Shown here piece after piece: positions 24,558-35,710 of a stretch of 64,000 nucleotides of DNA. Where the stretch lies: positions 1,736,001 to 1,800,000 of the forward strand of contig JAPTHN010000039.1 of assembly GCA_026936325.1 (NCBI GenBank), read 5' to 3'. Position numbers and translations under genes: made by a program. The stretch's first letter is position 1. The number at the start of each line of letters is the position of its first letter. The notes below the pieces were generated by a model. The model saw only the letters and a program-made list of their open reading frames with translations. It was not told the origin of the DNA and searched no databases. This DNA is from Platynereis dumerilii (lineage: Eukaryota > Annelida > Polychaeta > Phyllodocida > Nereididae).

Positions 24558-24863
24558 GGGGCCGACCAGATGATCTTGGGGGGGGGGGGGACGGGCTTTG
24601 GACGGGATATGCATGGTTTTTTGCTGAAAAAAAAAATTTTTTCCCACTTGACACCAGTTGAAAAAACAAGTTTGTTCAGCGCATGAATATTAAAAAAAAA
24701 AGTTTGTTTCCACCTGTAGCCAGGGTACCGTAAAATTGCAATAAAATAAAAGTGTGTCGCTCGTCCGCATGTGAAAATAATTGTTCGTTGACACTTCACA
24801 AACGAAAAAAAAGTTTGTCCCAGGGGTAAAATCCATAGCCCCCCCCCCCAAACTATCGCCTGG
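24558..24863. mobile_element. GGGGCCGACCAGA MITE, copy 1
   Basis: The element starts GGGGCCGACCAGATGATC and continues through several A-runs each followed by GTTTGT. It ends near CAAACTATCGCCTGG, where the terminal repeat has decayed. It aligns over its length with the reverse complement of 48708-48993. The intact copy shows a TAA target duplication, which fits PIF/Harbinger. It has no coding capacity. Confidence 0.85.
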
Positions 24864-25692
24864 TTTACTCGTTCGAATAGACAATTAATTAGTGATTACA
24901 TGGTTCCAGTTTAGTGCACAAAGCTCATTCATTTAAGTTATAACAAATCTGAAAACGAACAGCACCAAAAGAAGAAGCAAAGGCCTGAGATTTGCAGGAT
25001 GTTATTTGGCACATGACCTTAGATGCGTCTGCTGATGTAGCTGCTATAATATTTAGGTGTTGGTATATGTTGTTATGTCATATGTCAGAAGGCCTAACCC
25101 AAATATATGAATTGTTGTTAGAATAGATGCAATTTAGGTACGAAACTATGGATTATCTGAATTTTAAATGGTAATGTGGAGACATTCCGTCTGCGATATA
25201 CCTGAGCTTTTGGTGACGCATTTTTGGTCTTGTGAATGGTATGGATATAAAATGAGAAGGAAGTAATAAAAATGCTGAATGGTTAGCTAAACCTGTCTTC
25301 CAAATAAATAGGAATTGCAATAATAAATGTGATTACTGATTAGTCACCTTTTGGTCATTGCGCCAACCATCGATCAAGTTCGATGACACCGCTATCGATT
25401 GGCTTATCAAGTTATCGTACTTGGAAGGTGTACATCAATTAATATGTATTAGTATATTAGTATAACTTCCTTTTGTTGGTCATTTGATCACTGATTAATC
25501 CTGATATATTCAGTCGATAGACGTTCTAGAAAAGTAGTTTAAACCTTTAAAAATGTTACTTAGTCAGTTTTGTGATAAGCTGGCCTACGCATTTAGGCCT
25601 AATGTTCATGCCTGTTCAATCACTCACATGTGAATATTATACTATAGTATTCAAATTGGAACATTTTCGAGTGAGGCCTACAATTGTGTAAT
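24864..25692. other. Non-coding sequence
   Basis: I see no gene or paired repeats. The frequent AGGCCTA word (25095, 25585, 25672) is the only noticeable feature. Confidence 0.4.
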
Positions 25693-26583
25693 TTAAACAT
25701 AGGCTGCGTAGCAGCAAACCTTCAGCGAAAAGCACTATTAAGAGACACAATGATGCCATAAAAATGATGTGAACCAAATGTAAGTATATGCAATAGTGGT
25801 CCGGTCTTCGTCTGAAATTATCTATATGCTCTCTGTCCTGCCATAAGCCTGTCTGGCTTGCAGGGTATGTTGAACCAAGTTAAGGCCTACCTAGACTAAT
25901 TTACACATATTATGGACCAGTGTCATGCATAAACAAGAAATAGGTTGTGAGCTGTGGGTTTGGAACCAAAAAAATATTTATTTGTATTTTTCTAAATTTT
26001 GCTCAATATTTCAAAAAGCATTAAAAATAACTGTCAATCAGACCATCAAAAGGGACTAAAACATTATAGGTATTGCGTATCAAATTAATTTTCATCTATG
26101 GACATGCAATAATGGCCAAGTTTTGGCCTGGAACAGAAATAATAATTTTGATATTTTTTGTCAATATTTCAAAAAGTATGGAATATCTATGAATCAAACC
26201 CATAGAAGACGTGACTTTACCACATAGGTGACATGTGTAACAAATTTCATCCCTGCACGTGCAATAATGGCCAAGTTTTTTTTCAATATTTCAAAAGGTA
26301 TAGAATATCCATCAATCAGAAACAATTTTTTTTTCTATTTTTCTAAATATTTCAGAAAGTACAAAAGTTCCATCAATCAGACCATCAAAAGGCACAACTA
26401 GACCATACAGGCTACATGTGTACCAAATTTCATCCATGTACATGCAATAGGGGCTGAGTCCTGGCCCGGAAACTATCTATCCACCCGACCGCCCGACTGC
26501 CCCACCGCCCGCCCGGTGACGGACAACTTTTGACCGAAGTGATAACAATACCTTCTTCGAACTTTGTTCGCTGAAGGTAAAAA
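25693..26583 (+). repeat. CCCG-tail repeat element, short member
   Basis: The left boundary reads TTAAACATAGGCTGCG then CAAACCTTCAGCGAA. The right end is a CCGCCCG-rich run (26480-26516), then GGACAACTTTTGACC, then an imperfect hairpin ending TTCGCTGAAGGTAAAAAG. ACCTTCAGCGAA is inverted between the two ends. The interior holds about three diverged ~150-bp tandem units around CAATATTTCAAAAAGTA and CATGCAATAATGGCCAAG. The 27467-30855 element has the same beginning, internal word set and tail. The class is unknown. Confidence 0.65.
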
Positions 26584-27466
26584 GTTCTCGCTTGCATGTA
26601 TATATGTGCTTCAGCTAAAATTTTATGTATTAAACTAGCTTAATTAGATTACAAAGATGTGATTTATCCTCAATTGTAGGCCAAATTTCAATTTGTCATA
26701 GGCTGATAAGGCTATATTTGATCCGGCTGATTAAATATTCAACCTTGTTCTCTCAGTGAGCCTCGCCGGGCGTAATTTTTTTTTCTTTTATGTGATAAAC
26801 AACCTCTTGTCTACTGTAGACAAAACCATAATATGCTCATGAAATCACTATACCCAACAGTAACCATTTTGATAATTGATAAATTGAATGATAACCCCAG
26901 TAGCCCTTTCAGCACTGGTCGAGCACCAGTTAACCTTTTAATTGGTGTGATAAATAGTGAACTTTAACAACCAGACTACATCTCTTTTTGGCTAAGAGTA
27001 CTTTTGCACTTAAGGACAACACTGGCTGGCAAAGCAGCTGTCAAACTCTACTTAGCAATTGATCGATGGCAGAGTATGATGGCCAGGCCAGGTCTTTGTG
27101 TTGAAACTAAAACACCAGAGTTACAGTCTGTGAATGTCTTGATTGGATTATTTTGCTGATGTTTCCATTGATGAATGATGATGTTGAATTGAGATGTAAG
27201 TAATGGTTCTGGGTCATATTGTGTATATATATTCTGACTTGGTTACCCAAGCTTTAGCTGCAGCCTATGATCCCTAAACACAATGTATGGTTGTTATCTT
27301 ATGCTCTAGAATGTTTTGTTTCATTTTTGACTGTGATTTAGACTTTGCCATTAGCATTATCTTATGCCATTAGCTCCCCAGAGAAGTGAGTTTGTGTTTT
27401 ACGCCCCATCAGCACCAGTATGGGCTGTTTAGAGGCAAAGTTCCCCAGAGAACAAGAAAAGTACCC
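26584..27466. other. Non-coding sequence
   Basis: I see no gene or paired repeats between the two CCCG-tail elements. Confidence 0.4.
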
Positions 27467-27955
27467 TTAAACATAGGCTGCGCAGCAGCATACCCTCGGC
27501 TATTCAGCAGGCTATTCTGAAGCCGGTGAAATCAATTGACATATCAGCGATAGATTATGACCCTCAAGTACAGTTTTACCAAACCAGTCATATTTAGATG
27601 CCCAGTCTCCCTTTGTATGGCCCAAGTCTCCAACTTGATGGGGAGAGCTGGGCCAAAATTTTTACAATTTTCATATGGTTTTAGCTCATAGGTTCATGAA
27701 CATATATATCAATGCCCCCCTACAGATATATTCTTAACTATTTCTAGATGCAATCAATGTATCAAGAATGTTTGTATAATCATAATGGTCTCTCAAGCTT
27801 CCTTACTCTTTCTGGCTGACGGAAAGTGTTTTTAGATGAATGTAATGTCAATTTCTCTATTTTATATGATGTTTTATTGTATTTAATTTTGACAAATTCC
27901 CAGCCCTAGCATTCAACAGATTCAAGGTACTGAAAAGAGATGTTGCAATGAAATA

Positions 27956-28062
27956 AAAGGGTCACCTCATTGCTATGTCCTCCTCCTGTCCTAATTAGCC
28001 TACCAAGTGCATAAATACAGGAGGTAAAGTTCCAATCATCCGTCCATCCGTGATTCTCTGGA
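27956..28062 (+). mobile_element. SINE-II 3' part
   Basis: The sequence TCCTCCTGTCCTAATTAGCC, CTACCAAGTGCATAAATACA and AATCATCCGTCCATCC matches the 3' half of the SINE at 55645-55847 and 32166-32313. The tRNA-derived head is missing. Tetranucleotide arrays follow within 50 bp. Confidence 0.75.
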
Positions 28063-28111
28063 TGTATTAGATTACATAATTATAGATGATCAATCAATCA
28101 ATCAATATCTA

Positions 28112-28208
28112 ACTATCTATCTATCTATATATAAAATATCTATGTATGCGTCTATGTGTCTATGTATCTATCTATGTATCTATGTATCTATGTATCTATG
28201 TATCTATG

Positions 28209-28250
<42 letters not shown>

Positions 28251-28252
28251 AC
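28112..28252. repeat. (TATC)n/(TATG)n microsatellite
   Basis: A mix of TATC and TATGTATC repeats becomes pure at the right. (CAAT)n precedes it. Confidence 0.95.
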
Positions 28253-28404
28253 AACTAATCAATAGTGCAACATGAAAATCTATTTGCTGGGATAAATTCA
28301 CAGTGGATCTATCAGTCAAACAATTAATTCATCATTCATTCATTCAATCAGTCCAATCAGTCAAGCAATCTTCAGTCATTTAAACACCTTTAATCTAAAA
28401 CACC

Positions 28405-28538
<134 letters not shown>

Positions 28539-29511
28539 TATCATAAATTATGAATAGAATAAAGGCCTGCCTAAAAACAGATAATTTTATAATAGTTAGG
28601 TTGTCTATCTATCCAATCTATCTATTTTAAATATTAAACTAAAACAATGTGTGGCCTACAGATACTTTTTAATAAGACTAATACATTTACTACTTATCAC
28701 CAAAAAGGTTAAATGCAGTCCAAACTTGGCTGTATAAGTATAACAATAGCTGAAAAGGCAAAAAAAGCCTGCATGGGATATACAAAGTCACATCTCAACT
28801 TCTACTTGGCCTATATTTCTGATCTAAATTGGAAATTTCATTATAATGTTTAAGATAAAAAAACCAAAGCTATCAATGCAGTTTGAACATATTTCTAAGA
28901 AAAAAGGGAATTTTGTTAGAAATATAGGGGTGCTATTCAACTGCTTCTGTACCCTCCCCTTTGTTCTTGGGTTTGGCCATTGGAGAGGATTAGTGACATC
29001 ATGTTACATAACGTCCATTCAACAGAAGCTGCACCCTGTTCCCAAACAAAGCAGTGACACTTATTGTCTTAAAGGTGCTAAATATGCTTTGGGTGAGATT
29101 TGTTATTAATTAAAATTCAAATTTATCCAACATTGAATATCTTTGGATATAAAATGAAACATTGAAATTCATAGAATTAAGGTTTTGTTGCATGCCAAGT
29201 AAATTTCTAAATAGCCTTGTATTTAGTTAAATAATTTCTGCAATCATTATTTGATCACATTTAGTTTTTATGCAATATTATAAATAAAAGCAGGCCTGAC
29301 ATTAATTTAATTTCTTTCCTTTAATTTACATCACTGTGGTTAATTTTAGCAAAATGGGGTTTTGAGATTTCTTGTCAAAAGTTCAGAATGGTAAGGCCCC
29401 TTGCGTCACAACTATGTGCATAAAGCATATTAAAATATATAATATATATAATATATAATTTATCTTATTAAACCACATAAACTCTGAGGAAGAATTTGAT
29501 GAAAAAAGTAT
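28539..29511. other. Interior of the long CCCG-tail element, no gene
   Basis: This stretch is AT-rich. The plus-strand frame at 28846-29109 (87 codons) has no recognisable domain. TTAAAGGTGCTAAATATG near 29070 looks like one end of another TTAA-type MITE without a partner. Confidence 0.4.
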
Positions 29512-30130
29512 ACTTGGGGCACATTGAATGACACTTTGAGTAACCAAGATCCAAAATTGACTGAAATGTGACAATTCAAAGGTCTACAGTTTTTTGCCTA
29601 TTTTTAGCAATTTTTGTCTTTTCATGTTCAAAAATCTAATGATATAACAGATATATGCATGAAAATCGTGTGTTTCTTTCATGTTTATTCATTTTGTTTA
29701 CATTCAAGAGCATTGCATGACTTGATTAGAAATGAAATGGTCAGGAAGTTGATATTTTCACATTTTTGTGAATTTTAAACTTCTTCTGTCGGCCTAAAAA
29801 TTGCATAAACTACATACAAAAAATTACACTTGGGGCACATTGTATGGCACTTTGAGTAACCAAGATCCGAAATTGACTGAAATGTGACAAATCAAAGGTC
29901 TATAGTTTTGGCCTATTTTTAGCAATTTCTCTCTTTTTATGTTCAAATATATGATGATGTAATAGATATATGCATGAAAACCATGTATTTCATTCATGTT
30001 TATTCATTTTGTTCATATTCAAGAGCATGGCATGACTTTATTAGAAACGAAATGGCCAGAAAGTGGATATTTTCACATTTTTGTGAATTTTAAACTTGTT
30101 TTGTTGGCCTAAATTATTGCGTCAACTACA
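29512..30130. repeat. 316-bp tandem duplication
   Basis: ACTTGGGGCACATT at 29512 recurs at 29828. The following ~300 bp match closely throughout (for example GAGTAACCAAGATCC, ATTGACTGAAATGTGACAA, CATGTTTATTCATTTTGTT). The copies differ by roughly one base in ten by eye. Confidence 0.9.
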
Positions 30131-30721
30131 TAATGGCCATAAAAGTTCCTTCTTGATAGGTTTAACTATAATACCTTTTGGTTTTTAAAAATATAGTTAT
30201 TACTGTTTTGGCGTGAGAGACCAAAATTCCAGAAAAATGTAAAAAATTACACATTTTTCCAGTATTTTGGTTTTTATGCAAAATTCGTTAGATGGACCCT
30301 CTAAACGATTCAAGTAGTTAAGAGACCTATATTTTAGACAACTAAATTCTAAATTTCAAATGTCTAACTCCAAAATTGAGGGAATTGCAGAGGGTTGAAA
30401 AAAACCCATTTTTTTACATTTTTGGTTCATTCTTTGAAAACTATTTTAGTTAGAGCATTCAGACCCCCAAAAGGCACAACTAGGGTATTTAATACATATT
30501 ATGGTAGATTTTCATGCCCATAGGTATAACCGTTTCCGAGTTCTGGTCCGGAAACGAAAAAAATTAATTTTTCCGAATTTTCAATATTTTACAAAAACTG
30601 TGGTCATTACATAAATATGAACTCCAGAAGGCACATTAACAATATAAGACCCATTCATGTGTCAAATTTGAAATATATAGGTGTAATAGTTTTGGCACAG
30701 AGGCCAATACACATTGTGTGA

Positions 30722-30790
30722 CGCCGCCCGCCCAACCGCCCGCCCGCCCGCCCGCCCGGCCGCCCGCCCGGCCGCCCGGCCGCCCGCCGG
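30722..30790. repeat. (CCCG)n GC-rich tail
   Basis: CCGCCCGCCCG repeats form an island of extreme GC content in AT-rich DNA. The equivalent tail occurs at 26480-26516. The glycine/arginine-rich frame on the minus strand is an artefact. Confidence 0.95.
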
Positions 30791-30855
30791 ATGGACAAAA
30801 ATTTGCCATACTAACTACAATACCCGACGGCAATATACATTGCCGAGGGTAAAAA

Positions 30856-32165
30856 GGGTGCTATATCGATCTTAGCATGAATCTGAGGGTATGTGGCATG
30901 CAATAAAAGGTTTTAATATCTTAAAGTAGGTATTTCTATGAAATAAATACCCTTAGAAAAATTCCAAAACCCCTCCCCTTGTTTCATGAAAATGTTATAT
31001 AGCCAAGGATGGCTATTAGTTTGTTAATAGCTACATGCAGTGTACATGTTATTCAGTACTATTTAAGAGTGTGTGATATCAGGCCGAAAGATATCCCCCC
31101 CCCCACAAAAAAAAATCATGAATCTGCCACTGATTTGCTGTGGTCATAGAGCAAAATGAATAAGTGCATTGAATTCGAAGGAGTTTACTTGATATATGCA
31201 GGTTTTTAAATTTTGAAAATCGGACGTTTATTAAGGATTTTAGGCCAAGTTTTGCATTGAGCCCCCTCTTGAAATTGTACACAATTTTTGATGGCGTTTC
31301 ACACGGAAAAAGTTTCGCATGTAGATTTCCCTTACCTTGATGAATCGATGTACTGTTAAGAATACTTACATGTAAGTTTTTTTAAGGTTAGGACATCGAT
31401 ACAAAAAATCAAATAACCAAGGTCTCCCCTATTACAGTCGTAGTAATACATTTAAATTTTATGGAGTTAATTTTTGTCAATTTATTGATGAGTTTGCTGT
31501 GAGTTACATGTACCCTGAATATTTTATGGAGATCCACTGCAGCTGTGTCATACTTTGTACTATAATAAACTATATCATGTATATGGTATTTATTGTTGCT
31601 GGCTCATAATGTGCTGTTTGTTGCCAGGACTCTTGCCTTGATATTGCCAGTTTGGCTCAGAATTCTAAAAAACTTATTATGAAAAGAAATGAGTTAACTG
31701 GGTTACATTAGTCAAAGTATTACAGTCTGTAACTTTGACATGCAAAAAGAGTGGACTGTTGCACTATGAAAATGTAATAGAATAGCATCGTTGGAAGGAA
31801 GAACAACTGGAAACAATGTTGAGGTTCATTTGAGATTTAGCATACTTGAGGTCACTTGCAGCCTGTCAACGTTTTATGTGGAATGAGAGGACATTTTCTT
31901 CACGAAAATCGCACTTCGTGATTCATAATGCTGATGATGTGTCATGATCATACCAATACTTCCCAACAGTAATTTGTTTAAGAAGAATAAATAGTCAAAC
32001 GCTGTTTGTTGGTGACTTACAAGCTAAAGGATTATGCATCTGTTTCTTCCATTAAAAATGACCATCAAATGGCGTTCTCTTGGTCATGATCAAGCAACCT
32101 CTATGGTAGCCATGTTAAAAGTGTAAACATCATTGAGTCACAAAGTGCATTTTTCACAGTGAAAT
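30856..32165. other. Non-coding sequence
   Basis: I see no gene. 31080-31136 (C-run, A-run, then TCATGAATCTGCCACTG) resembles the end of CAGTGGCAGATTC-type hAT MITEs, but I find no partner end. 32154-32165 is the left target duplication of the next SINE. Confidence 0.4.
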
Positions 32166-32313
32166 TGGGGGAGGAGGGTTGGTCTAGTCGTAGCGTGCTG
32201 GGATGATCATGCCAATGGCTGGGCCCAGGGTTTGAATCCAGCTCCTGTTCTAATTAGCTTACACAGTGCATAAATACTGGAAATAAAGCCCCATCCATCC
32301 ATCCATCCATCCA
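32166..32313 (+). mobile_element. SINE-II copy with target duplication
   Basis: TCACAGTGAAAT at 32154-32165 and 32314-32325 is a perfect 12-bp target duplication. The 148-bp body has a tRNA-derived head (GGTCTAGTCGTAGCGTGCTGG as A-box region, CAGGGTTTGAATCCA as B box). Its tail is CTAATTAGC...GTGCATAAATAC and it ends in (ATCC)n. Such a SINE is transcribed by RNA polymerase III and copied by a partner LINE that recognises the tail. It inserted just before unit U1. Confidence 0.88.
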
Positions 32314-32520
32314 TCACAGTGAAATGGTCCTCTCTTTTTTCATAACAAATTGACCAGCTGTAATCTGGCCTTGGTTGTCTACATAAACAAGTTATTCTTC
32401 CCTACCAGATGTTGTTTTATTAATTTTACATTATACAAAAATGGCCAAAAGGGTCAATCTGATGAAAGCATTCTATTCTTTTTTTGTTGGGATTTTTTCT
32501 ATTTAGTATTATTATTTTCT

Positions 32521-35500
32521 CAGTCTGAATCTGGGAATTACTTATTCAGGACAAGCCAGTACCTTCATTGCTGCTTATTCAGTATTCCATTGCATGACCA
32601 GCTCTGCCCAACTCCTTGGTCTCTGAACTCATGAATTAAGAAAGACCTCTTGGTCACTTCTGGATTTCTTGGTAAATCTCTGACACCAGGAATCGGATGT
32701 TTTCTTTGGTCTTTTATGAATTGCAGCTACAGTAAAATGTAGATTGATGGGTAGTTTTCATATTTTGCATCACACTGGATGATGTATGAGAAGTGGGCTG
32801 GCAGTAATTTAAGATGTAGCACCATGGGAGTTCATCACTTCATCACTCAAATATCTCCATTAAAATCTAATGCATCCACAATCACACACCATTGAAGGAC
32901 ATATTGCAGTCATAATTAAGCCTTCTATGATGTAGTGTCTTCCTATTGCGACAAAGAATTTGGTGAATTCTACATTGTTTATTAAGAACTTCAATCTATA
33001 GTGGTCTTCACAGATATTGCCATGAAATTCTGCAATATGATTTTATGGAAATATGCTGCATGCCAGATGCTATTAATCTGGTTGCTCAAGTATAAGAGCA
33101 TGAATTGAAGCGACTTCTATATTTTTCAGCTTTTCTTAGATAAATTAGTCAGATATTAAATCTGGTATCGAGTAAAGCCTACAAACTTTGATTTTCCTTT
33201 TATACATAGTGTTTTTTGTTTTTGCAAAGTTTAGATATGAGTTTAAATATTGGTCATAAACTTTGTGAATTCTCCTCATGAATCTGGAAGCAAGTGTTTT
33301 GTCATAAGCTCGGATTCAGTTCTGGAAAGTAGATTCTTTGATGAATGTGTGGTCCTTATCATTGGCATGCATGGATTAATTGCTCTGTGATTTGTTTTCA
33401 TTCCATTCTGAGTGGTTGGGATGCCTTTTGGGTTGGAATGTTTCCCATTGTAGTTCCCATCCACCGGGTCTGGATAATATGGCTGTACTTATGCATTACC
33501 TATTCCGTTTACCAATTTCCACCTGGGAGTTAAGCGACTGATTCAATGTTCAGCAGCGGTAGTCGGTGTCATTTGGTGTTTATATTGCACGGAGGTATGA
33601 GACAAGATGTTGCGCCCAAGAACTATTTTCTATGTCGCTTGTTGGCTGGAAACAGGAACACGCAGAGCACTGCAGACAACTACGGAGATGTCAAGAGAAC
33701 CAGCATATGATGACGGAGGCTGTGCCAATTGCCTTCTTTTGTCCTTACCTAATGTAGCTAGTGTGGTTGAATGCAGTCACTAATAGGGCCAGCCTTGACA
33801 ACATCAGTCACCTCCTTTTTGCCATCTGATTTTTATTGGTGACTGTATTGGCCTGCCTGTGTGATCTCATTGGAGACATTGGCTGTTCCCTGTTGACCAC
33901 TTGATAGATCAGTCGCAGTGTCCACCACAGAGATGAGACAGCCGGTCACTGACTGGAGTGTGACCACACAAATTTCCATCTGATACTTCTGCCCCTCATC
34001 ACCCTATACCACTCCTATCTCCTATTTGTCCCTCACTTACCCCATTTGTATTATTGCTCGTGGTATTGACATTTCTCTTTGTTTAGCAACCTCAGCAACA
34101 GACAGTCAATGAAGAAGTATATAGATATTGGTCATAAAATTGGTGTATTCATGTATTCTGCTCATCAGAAAGCAATTTTTTTCGTCATCAACTTGGATTC
34201 AGTTCTTGGAAGGTGTTTTCTTTGATGAATGTATGGTCCTTCTTTGTATGCGTGGATTAGTTGCTCAATGATTTGTTTGCATTTCGCTCTTGAGTGGCTG
34301 GAATCCTTGAGTGGGTTGGAAAATCTCCCTTGCAATACCCAGCAACTTGGTCTTGATAACATTGCTATATTTATGCATTACCAATTCTGTTTAGCAAATT
34401 CCACCTTGGCAACTGATTCAGTGTTGAGGCAGCCGGTGGTTGGGGTCATTTGGTGTTATATGGACAGTCATATGGGACAGGGTATTGGGCCCAAGGACTA
34501 TTTACTGTTTCACTTATTGGCATGCAACAGAGACAAGCTGAGCACTGCAGACCGCCATGAAGATGTCAATAGAATCAGCATGCAATGACAATGTAGAATG
34601 TGGCAATTGCCTTCCTTTGTCCTTGCCTAATTTGGCTAGGGTGGTTGAATTCAGTCACTCAGAGGGTCCAGCCTTGACAACATCAGTCGCCTCATTTCGG
34701 TCATTCACCTTTTGTTGTTGACTGGTCTGGCCAGCCTGACAATGCTCTGTGATCTTATTTGAGTCCTGGGGACATTGGCCATTCCCAACTGACCACTTCG
34801 CAGATCAGCCACAGTGTCCACCATAAGGACCAGGCTGCTGGTCAGTGACCAAAGTGTGGCCACACCAATTGAAACCTGATACTTTTGGCCTTCACCACTC
34901 CACCACTCCTATTGCTTCCTGGCTTACCCCCTTTGCATTATTGTCTGCTGTATTGATATTTCTCTTTGTTTAGCAACCTCAGCCTCAGACATTCAGGTAT
35001 TGTCGTTGGTTCCTTCCTTTTGTGTGGCCATTCATATCCATGTACTTTGTACCTCAGGATATAAATTTTGTGGGTTAGGGTCTTGCAGCACCAGGCCATT
35101 TATGATATGCTTGGAAAAGTAGGTTCATTAAAAGTTACATGACACAGCTGCTTTCCAAATCTATTGCATACAAATAGAATTATTGTCATGCTGGTGGAAA
35201 TTCCACACTTGGAAGAATCTGAGCTTTTTGTTGCAAGTTACTCTGAGATTTTCAGAATCTTATTGCAACCACAGACACAAACTCTCTGCTGAATCTACTT
35301 TACCTTCTGGTGGTTTATTTGAATATCCACAGAGGGGTGGTGCTTCAGAGAAATAGCTTTGATGAAGGAGTACGTGAATGAAGGAGAATGAAGAAATAAA
35401 TATGATTGAAAAAAGGAAAATGCACATGCAGAGGTGTGCCAGTTAAATTGATAATCCAAATAGAAAAAGAAATGTCCCTGTGCTTATAGATTTATTTTTG

Positions 35501-35710
35501 ATATGCCATTTTTAAATTATTAAAATTATGTAATTTTTCAGTCAGCTGCCTTCTCGAATTAAATCCATTTCTTCAATGGGTTATCTTTTTGCATTGCACA
35601 TCATAGAGAAGAGCTTGAAAACTGCTTACATATTATTTGGTAGTACGTGATTTGTATTAAAGTCCTCGAGTTAAAAGGTAGATTACTTAAATAAATTTAA
35701 GTGAACCGTC
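32521..35710. repeat. Tandem unit U1 (contains modules R1 and R2)
   Basis: Markers of the unit, in order: GTCTGAATCTGGGAATTAC at the start; TTCAGTATTCCATTGCATG; GTAGATTGATGGGTAGTTTT; TCATCACTCAAATATCTCC; module R1 (about 33230-34110); a second module R2 (about 34115-35060); GGAAAAGTAGGTTCATTAAA; and CAGCTGCCTTCTCGAATTAA near the end. The same order occurs in U2 and U3. There is no coding potential shared between copies beyond short frames. Confidence 0.8.

Noticed and set aside
30636-30833. Gly/Arg-rich minus-strand frame
   Set aside because: It is produced by the (CCCG)n tail.
31080-31140. End of a CAGTGGCAGATTC-type hAT MITE
   Set aside because: One end resembles the type, but no partner end or 8-bp duplication was found, so no element is claimed.
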